This document shows positions 24,101 to 29,473 of a stretch of DNA of 29,473 nt, in pieces. Source of the DNA: Smittium mucronatum (taxonomy: Eukaryota > Kickxellomycota > Harpellomycetes > Harpellales > Legeriomycetaceae); the NCBI GenBank assembly GCA_001953115.1, contig LSSL01004180.1, positions 1-29,473 of the forward strand, written 5' to 3'. The stretch's first letter is position 1; each line of letters opens with the position of its first letter. The notes beneath the pieces were generated by a model. That model had not been told where the DNA came from and did not search any database. It saw only the letters and a list, made by a program, of their open reading frames with translations. A program made the position numbers and the translations under genes.

Positions 24101-27100
24101 CTTTCAATTCCAGAACATATCTTTTGAAATAATGAATTCTTTCCTTAGAAATGGTAATTCTTTAAATCAAATTCTTGATGTTTGCACAAACTCTATAATA
24201 TCGGTTATAATTAATGACACATTTGAGTCTAACAGGTCTCTTGCATTTGAGTTATTAAAAGAATGGAATATTAACTTTTACGACTTCAATAAAGGGGTTG
24301 ATAATCAGTCAATTTCTTTAAATAATGGCCCGTATTATTTGCTGAATTCTGACTGGCTTAAGGATCTAATCTCTATCTCGATTGCAAAGTGTTTTAGTAC
24401 TAAGCCAAATGATAATGAAGCTGGAGCATACTTATTATGCTTCATATTTTCCAAATTCGTAATTGATAAGAGATTTCTTATCAAATTGAACGATGGTACA
24501 ATCCAGCAAAACCTAGATGATTTTTTTGATATTTTACAAAACAGATTCCCTGAATTTATCTTTCCAGATCTCGAAAAAAATTTTCTTTTAGAGAATTCCA
24601 GAGATGGATCAATCCAAATTTGTTATTTTCTATCACAGCTTGTGGATATGTTTTGTGAAAATGTTGATTTGATGCAAAATAATTTACTGTACTCGGCTTT
24701 AATTAAGCCTGTGACTGGTTTGTTATTAACAATAAAGCTAATTATGACTAAAAATTTAAATTTTCTTGATCCACAATTTTATGAGAGAAACCCATTTCTT
24801 ATTAAATTCCTAACAATGCTATTTTCCGAATTGATCTCTAAGGTAAACAAATCTATGGATTTAGTTATGTCGATATTATCAAATCAATCCCCAGAAGGAA
24901 ATGTCCCAGCATCTTTCAAAGAAATGGAATTAAATTTAATATCAGTATCCTGTAATAATCCTATGAAGGTCAAAGACTCTGATGAAGCTCAATTTGAAAT
25001 AAATGAGACGAAAAAGTCATTTACATTCTCTAATATTGGTTCATCCAATTATGATCCAAATGTTCAACTTATATTGTCTTACTGCTGGAGAGTTGTTAAA
25101 GAATCAACGGGAATCTTGTCAACCCTCGTTTGTACTTTTCCTTCTGATGACCAAATTATTAAAAATAGCTCTACATTTGGACCAGGGAATGAAAAAAATT
25201 CATCTTCATCGAAAAATAAAACTGAGGATAATCTAGCTAAAATTGATTTAGATGTTTGCAATTCCACTTCTAATTCTCTAATTTCGAATTCCACTATTCG
25301 GTCTATAGGTGAAACTTTATTTCATATGATTACTTCCATCAGGCACAGAGGCGCTTTTGCAGCTGTATATACTGAATTTTCAAAAGTTTGCAAAAGAATT
25401 TATAATTCTAGTGACCCAAAAGTAAAGTCATTGATTCAAAAATGGCTCACGTTATGTATCGAAAATATGGTTAAACAGCAAATATCCATCACCAGACGTA
25501 GCGCTGGATGGCCTTATTGTCTTTTAGCCTTGTTATCGAGTGATAAAAACTGTAGCATAATTTATTTACCTGGAATAGTTGAAAAGTTGTTTGAAATATC
25601 AGAAAAGTTTATCAGCATTGATCCAAATGAGACTAATCTAGTGGATTTACCTCAAGTGCACGCAATCAATATGTTACGCAGTCTATTTGTGGATAAGTTT
25701 GTTACCAACGATATGATACCGTTCACAGAGCGGGGGATGGTTCTTTCTTTGGATGGTTTAGAGTCTAAGCATTGGGCAATACGTAATGCATGCGGTTTAT
25801 TGTTTTCTAGTTTGGTGGAGCGGCTGTTTGGAATAAAAAAGAATAAAAATGAGCATTCAAAAGAAAATAGTATATCGGCTAGAGAGTTGTTCTCGAAATT
25901 TCCAGACTTGCATAGATTAATATATCATAAACTCGACATTGCAGTCAAAGAGCTAAGAGAAAATCGTATTGAGTCCATTAGAATCAGTACTAAAAATACA
26001 ATTACTACCAAGATATCGGAAATATCTTTTTTTAATCTTTCTGACAACTTGAAGTTTGTAAATCCATCCCTTTACCCGTTATTGACCCTATTATCTAGAT
26101 TACACCAACCAAACATTTTTCAAACAGAGAATGACATAGAATTAGACTTTATTAACGATACCAGCTTTAATTCTGGAGCAAATTTACAAAAAAATTCACC
26201 CAACCCTCCTACAACAAATTCGTCGCAGATTCAAATGAATATCTCTGATAGTATTGACAGTGATATAATTGTAAAATTACCCTTAGAACTAACGCTAAAA
26301 AACTTAGTATTAATGGTATCTAGTTGTAGCAGCTCTCCAGTTATTAAAACCCGTTTAATGGCTGCCGAGTCGCTGGCTTCTATGATGCCCCTTTATTACA
26401 TCCCGAAGTTTGTAAATATCCTACTGATAGAAATAGAAAAAAATCTCATAAATCTTCTTTCCGAAAGAGTTCAGGAACAATTGGAGAGTTTGGTCTTGAG
26501 CGAAAAGACAAAAATAAATGATCATAGTTTTCAAGAGAGACCATCAACTGTCAATGCTAAAGACAAATTTGAAAGAATTCCTTCAAATAATGGCTCCAAA
26601 AAAACATTAGATTATAATGATATTCACGGAAAATTGGCACAAGCTCTTAGACTAATAGAAGTGTATTTTGGACAAATTGAAATTGCTCCTAACAGATTTT
26701 TGTACTTGAATCAAATGTTAAAGTTTAATTTGCAAAAAATCAAGAATATTTTTAAGCTTGTGATCGATTCGAACTTTGATTGTGAATTCATAAGATATAC
26801 CTCACTTAAGATTGTACTTTTAGTCGTGGGAAATAAAGAATGGGATACCATATATTTAAAAAATAAAAGTCAAGGGTTTGAAAAAACCGAAAACCATGAT
26901 TCTGATTATTGCATTGATGAAACTGAAGAGCTGAAATCTTTTTGTAAATCAGTTTATGTTTCTTTTGCAAGACCTTTGTTTGAATTTAAAGAAAGTGAAT
27001 TCCATTCTGACGATTGCGAAGGATCCAACAATGTTGAAATGGCTCATGAGGTTAATAACATAATTGGATTTTCAGATACCATTTTAACAATTTCAAAAAT

Positions 27101-28772
27101 ATGTCTTAAGTTAACTGAATATTTCTGGGGTAATTTCCATTTTACGGAGGGGAATCGTGTGGATTGGTTGATCAAGATAGTAAAAAGTATGCTTACTAAG
27201 GGTAGTATTTACGAAGTACAGTTGTTTTGCATGGATTGGATTCTGTATTTTTTCCCTAAAATTCTCTCTTCTGATGAGATTTCAGACACAGAACTTAGAC
27301 TAATTTTGATTTCCACTATTTCATCTCTTATTGGGGTTTCATTCCAGAGATTTGAAACTGTGGTTCACAACAAGTATATCAGGATTAATAGCGATTTTAT
27401 TCTTGTTACCAAGAGTCTCGATCTAACTTCATATTTGATTAACATTGCTGCCTTTAGTACGGAGATTCTAGGCGGTATAATCTCTGGAATAAGATCAGAT
27501 TTTATTAGTAGCTGGTCGGTTGGGCTCGAATACTTATTAAATCCGGAAAATAGTGTGATGGTCAGATGCAGTCTATCAAAATACCTAATATGTCTATATC
27601 CCCTCCTTTTAACCAGTGACAAAAGTGAGGGTTATAATAAGTTGGCAGATAGCGAATATTCAGATGAAAAAATTAAAAAAGAAGTTAAATTAGTCTTGGG
27701 TATTGTGATTGAATGGTCTGATGAGGAGACTATTATTCCATATAGATCAGCTTCATCTGAGGCCATATCTTTAATACTATCATCAAGAGATAGGAAACTG
27801 AAAAGTACGGGGTTAATTTATGGGGATGATTTCGAGGCAAAATTGGTGGTATCTTTGCTCAATTTATTGTTCGATGATGATGAGGATATTCGAATCAGTT
27901 GTTCAGAAACAGTTTTAAGAATTCTATCAAACAAGGGCCTTGACGAATCGGTTGGAACAATATCAACTGATTATTCAGCCCGATTGTTATTAGAATCATA
28001 CTTGATTATTTCAATTGAAGATTCACAAATGCATAAAATTGGTCTCTTAAAGGATGGGAGGAACTCGATTTCAAAAGATTTTCTTAAAAGAATCGTGTCG
28101 AGTTTCCTGTTGATAGAACTATTAGAAATTTTAAGGTCTGAGATAAAGAAAGAGACAGCCGATTCTAAAAAGGGAGACGTTTCGGTCTTATTTGAAAAGG
28201 AACCCAAAAATGTTTTCAAGGAGCCTACTGAAATAGTATGGTTGATATGTGATGTTCTCAATCATTTTCTAGATATGCTTTTTAGAACCAAGAATCCAGG
28301 CTCTTTTATGGAGGGGAATATCGATTTTTTTATCAATGAATATTCAGGATTCTTCAGTTGTGTCATTGATCTATCAGTTGCTGCAACTAAAACACTAAAA
28401 ATTGAGAGTTTTAGAAGCGATAAAACTGTAATATTTACTAAAAAAGAATTCTCGTCTATCATTACCAATTTGATGGTTGTGAGATTGGGTATCCAATTAG
28501 CATCATTAGTAAATCAAAACAAACCTGTTTTCGAGTATATTGAACCAGGTTCTAATGGGCTACGAAATTCTGGTGGATCTGAGGAAGAGAATTTATTCAC
28601 ACCCAAGTTGTATAAACAAATTGACACTCTGCTTGAATTCAAGGGGAAAATTGCTAAAATAATTGTGATGGGTGAATCTCTTAAAGACTTTAGCGAAGAA
28701 ACAATGCAGAATGGAAACGATATTTTCATGCACCCAAAAATTCACGATTTGTTGAAGTTAATTTCTGAGTAG
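21111..28772 (+). CDS. TRM732: THADA / Trm732-like tRNA-methylation partner (DUF2428 protein)
   Basis: A single uninterrupted frame of 2553 codons from an ATG with A at -3 to TAG. The protein is almost wholly alpha-helical, leucine-rich, HEAT/ARM-like. The diagnostic DUF2428 block is clear: RHRGAF (1411-1416), TRRSAG (1461-1466), VHAINMLRSLF (1516-1526) and WAIRNACGLLFSSLVERLF (1555-1573), matching the THADA/Trm732 patterns RHRGAFE, TRRSAGxP, VHAxNxLRxLF and WAxRNSxxxLFSxLxxRxFG in order. Near the C-terminus an acidic DDDEDIR motif (2255-2261) matches a conserved family site. In yeast, Trm732 binds the methyltransferase Trm7 and directs 2'-O-methylation of anticodon-loop position 32 in certain tRNAs. 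Human THADA is the counterpart working with FTSJ1. The product should therefore be a cytosolic scaffold without catalytic activity of its own. At 2553 aa it is longer than human THADA (about 1950) or yeast Trm732 (about 1420). Ser/Asn-rich inserts at about 1355-1395 and 1682-1718 and an acidic stretch at about 742-763 account for part of this. No introns are evident. Confidence 0.9.
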   Translation: MSSSKTTKDGNHKAFRTPIPFWIGWIEIFDNDSEKTKLQIDSLSSSKESTDNNSITSIQDFLKDFLELFQISSGLVQSESKGWEYQNTFLKKLDANFGVLSKKMVKNNIQISQLNITNQVSHLYSLVYSCYIVTSDPIVRRILLNLLNKLNDVDKELAFKIINEKLTSFLDFVPENATAQSNSLEFWESSFSRVQSISSKSNSLHMLLSMSFSSNILSNRFIEIYDYFYLNYEQCIYDLQNHFEKSSDDNNITESDNSNNLYLFDKISEAHFIGKILLLILNKSEISKGENLSKYLHKITSLELISKNLLFLKSSSFGMEAREIASLILISCYRILYPNSYTQLSLQLFKLMHEAHDSNGTSIAIICVNRAILSKIEDHYNTVFLKIHPEYSNDSCVLNLSFCQISSLCGSPNLPPIVKVAAFETMSLWVKKLHKLVCLELSGSKKIPQKDQLPNPINDSDQNNYLKEYSDLYSPVDIGTSLISIQGNNLLDMIWSYWEDQLDSVQHKVKDIFESLLDTSLILDLNSSSDLKSKSNLDCNHPYLTKLNDSLSEKKLSFIDSVLSQAVSMDWSQKIKYSLLAIMSKKLGSSFVLNRQPNLISLALQNMQNPMLASRISTLLSSLLSNYEKITESKVNKKGKALSISTEKKEGGIFMTGVEKNINIPTESDLITVWANPISISLLKHSSKLTKLIAHHVLPFAFKKFPTLLFHILEKVLLNEDMDIDSIISSAVNLNSKLICFYDERDPIDDYFEDESSDFYRLDSLQNVNSIPPNMKVESTIAILYVAKTLGLIKPIQIDGKYLSYSYTSQNVGIINSARWSKLQYIIKDVLYSAVNNSSWSVRADFLGLVSYSNKISDPLDSCESDCIYNILKKSTNSQSAEFRQRRYSILVSFAERLEFLYITSLKKLDKYYDSPKIGKDTEVTQLYRESVEAVNTINSIINWLCRLAIVDCLSPSSNFVRVSTGLQFLSIIQKYLSFSVDGNVLNYSSFDGNTDHFQFQNISFEIMNSFLRNGNSLNQILDVCTNSIISVIINDTFESNRSLAFELLKEWNINFYDFNKGVDNQSISLNNGPYYLLNSDWLKDLISISIAKCFSTKPNDNEAGAYLLCFIFSKFVIDKRFLIKLNDGTIQQNLDDFFDILQNRFPEFIFPDLEKNFLLENSRDGSIQICYFLSQLVDMFCENVDLMQNNLLYSALIKPVTGLLLTIKLIMTKNLNFLDPQFYERNPFLIKFLTMLFSELISKVNKSMDLVMSILSNQSPEGNVPASFKEMELNLISVSCNNPMKVKDSDEAQFEINETKKSFTFSNIGSSNYDPNVQLILSYCWRVVKESTGILSTLVCTFPSDDQIIKNSSTFGPGNEKNSSSSKNKTEDNLAKIDLDVCNSTSNSLISNSTIRSIGETLFHMITSIRHRGAFAAVYTEFSKVCKRIYNSSDPKVKSLIQKWLTLCIENMVKQQISITRRSAGWPYCLLALLSSDKNCSIIYLPGIVEKLFEISEKFISIDPNETNLVDLPQVHAINMLRSLFVDKFVTNDMIPFTERGMVLSLDGLESKHWAIRNACGLLFSSLVERLFGIKKNKNEHSKENSISARELFSKFPDLHRLIYHKLDIAVKELRENRIESIRISTKNTITTKISEISFFNLSDNLKFVNPSLYPLLTLLSRLHQPNIFQTENDIELDFINDTSFNSGANLQKNSPNPPTTNSSQIQMNISDSIDSDIIVKLPLELTLKNLVLMVSSCSSSPVIKTRLMAAESLASMMPLYYIPKFVNILLIEIEKNLINLLSERVQEQLESLVLSEKTKINDHSFQERPSTVNAKDKFERIPSNNGSKKTLDYNDIHGKLAQALRLIEVYFGQIEIAPNRFLYLNQMLKFNLQKIKNIFKLVIDSNFDCEFIRYTSLKIVLLVVGNKEWDTIYLKNKSQGFEKTENHDSDYCIDETEELKSFCKSVYVSFARPLFEFKESEFHSDDCEGSNNVEMAHEVNNIIGFSDTILTISKICLKLTEYFWGNFHFTEGNRVDWLIKIVKSMLTKGSIYEVQLFCMDWILYFFPKILSSDEISDTELRLILISTISSLIGVSFQRFETVVHNKYIRINSDFILVTKSLDLTSYLINIAAFSTEILGGIISGIRSDFISSWSVGLEYLLNPENSVMVRCSLSKYLICLYPLLLTSDKSEGYNKLADSEYSDEKIKKEVKLVLGIVIEWSDEETIIPYRSASSEAISLILSSRDRKLKSTGLIYGDDFEAKLVVSLLNLLFDDDEDIRISCSETVLRILSNKGLDESVGTISTDYSARLLLESYLIISIEDSQMHKIGLLKDGRNSISKDFLKRIVSSFLLIELLEILRSEIKKETADSKKGDVSVLFEKEPKNVFKEPTEIVWLICDVLNHFLDMLFRTKNPGSFMEGNIDFFINEYSGFFSCVIDLSVAATKTLKIESFRSDKTVIFTKKEFSSIITNLMVVRLGIQLASLVNQNKPVFEYIEPGSNGLRNSGGSEEENLFTPKLYKQIDTLLEFKGKIAKIIVMGESLKDFSEETMQNGNDIFMHPKIHDLLKLISE

Positions 28773-29235
28773 AAATTTTACTTGGGTTCTATTACTATTA
28801 CTATTTCAAATTTATATTAATATTGTATAATCAAGTAAAAGTAATCAATGATAAAATCTACTTGTAATATATATATAATTAATAATCATCATTTAGCTAG
28901 AAAGAATATTTCTAATTTAATTGAAAGAATATGTACTTTGACAAACTCTTACGTAATTTGATCGAAATAAATTTATTTATACAATTACGAAAAGAAGTGG
29001 ATAAGAAGTTAGAAAGGTTCCCAAAAAATCAGTTCACATCCGAGGTATTGATATTACATTTAGCGGATTTCATTATCAATAAATCTTTGTACAAAAATAA
29101 AACTTAAAAATGGGAATATGTTGATAAAAAACCAAATTTAGCATACAATACAATAAACAATAATCAGAAATGGGATTAGGGAAATCTCTCATGGTTTTTA
29201 ATGCAGCAAAAATTGGGTGCTTAAATAGATAAAAG
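28773..29235. other. Downstream intergenic region
   Basis: AT-rich DNA after the THADA-like stop codon. AATAAA-like motifs occur at about 28967 and in the 29070-29160 interval and could serve in 3' end formation, but they are too common at this base composition to assign. No gene is seen. Confidence 0.5.
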
Positions 29236-29250
29236 GAAAAAACTGTATCG

Positions 29251-29422
29251 AACTGGGAACAGCGAAATTTTTGGATGGCATTCGTGTTGCCCGTCTATTA
29301 ATACTGGAAAGTATTGGTAGATCACCAGCCCCCTTGAACCAATGCCCAGTGGGTACGGAGCTGCTAGAGCGGCGGAGCGGAGTTGGGTAGGAAATTTTTT
29401 CGAAAATTTTCAACTTTTTTTT
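29251..29422 (+). ncRNA. Candidate structured Pol III-type non-coding RNA
   Basis: A 150-bp island of about 49% GC (hand count, 29251-29400) in very AT-rich surroundings, with no credible protein. Structures on the + strand, in order: a 4-bp GGCA/TGCC hairpin (29277-29291); a 13-bp hairpin, 29293-29305 with 29310-29322, capped by a GGAA tetraloop; a TGCCC/GGGTA hairpin (29343-29355); and a GCTGC/GCGGC hairpin with loop TAGA (29360-29373). ACTGGG (29252-29257) can also pair with CCCAGT (29345-29350), as an alternative to the third hairpin. The long stem needs three G-U wobbles, which pair in + strand RNA but become A-C mismatches in the opposite strand. This favours + transcription. A T8 run at 29415-29422 could be a Pol III terminator. 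The order GNAR hairpin, then ATCACCAG, GAACC and CCAG...CGGAGC is reminiscent of the S domain of 7SL/SRP RNA. However, the conserved AGCAG of helix 8 reads AGCTG here and no Alu domain was found, so identity is open. A Pol III-derived SINE is the main alternative. Confidence 0.4.
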
Positions 29423-29473
29423 AAATTTTTTAATAGTGTTGTATTTCATTTTTATTAAGTTTAAAAATAAATT

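Noticed and set aside
19420..28772. Functional link between the SelS/SelK-like gene and the THADA-like gene (both families have reported ER links in animals)
   Set aside because: They are separate genes about 1 kb apart in a eukaryote. Same-strand adjacency alone is not evidence of a shared pathway.
29251..29422. Firm identification of the GC island as SRP (7SL) RNA
   Set aside because: The order of short motifs is suggestive, but the near-invariant AGCAG of helix 8 reads AGCTG, the helix-8 loop is not a clean GGAA, and no 5' Alu domain (UGUAAU-type motif in a fitting fold) was found upstream. It is kept only as a hypothesis.
29198..29449. Minus-strand open frame of 83 codons over the GC island
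   Set aside because: The frame lies on the structured RNA candidate, its ends are low-complexity Lys/Phe, and no family motif is visible. It is more simply a by-product of the GC-rich RNA-like sequence having fewer stop codons.

Overview
This is a very AT-rich eukaryotic nuclear segment. The evidence is a nearly empty first 17 kb dominated by A/T runs and microsatellites, GT-AG introns of 68 and 103 bp, no bacterial-style operons, and a 2553-codon gene of the THADA/Trm732 family, which is found only in eukaryotes. Compact introns, a long single-exon gene and A/T-ending codons fit an AT-rich fungus (for example an early-diverging lineage) or a protist. The sequence alone does not settle the lineage.

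Layout: (1) 1-16990 is a gene desert of low-complexity A/T sequence with simple repeats, a 26-bp tandem duplication, a C-rich and almost G-free stretch around 7121-7320, and a decayed coding region at about 5925-6770 whose conceptual translation resembles the end of a Ty1/copia polymerase. (2) 16991-17571 on the minus strand carries two broken reading frames that resemble a piggyBac-type transposase. (3) 17572-19419 is less AT-rich than the desert, but I find no intact gene in it. (4) 19420-20043 (+) is a small three-exon gene for a single-pass membrane protein of 150 aa. It resembles selenoprotein S / selenoprotein K, with cysteine where those proteins use selenocysteine. (5) 21111-28772 (+) is one uninterrupted THADA/Trm732-like gene. 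(6) At 29251-29390 a sharp GC-rich island with strong hairpins and a T8 run downstream is a candidate structured non-coding RNA, probably on the + strand.

The two real genes point the same way and are about 1.07 kb apart. One product is expected at the ER membrane, in the ERAD / p97-adaptor context known for SelS. The other is a HEAT/ARM-repeat partner of the tRNA Nm32 methyltransferase Trm7/FTSJ1. Nothing in the sequence shows that they act together. The rest of the window looks like transposon debris eroded towards A/T.
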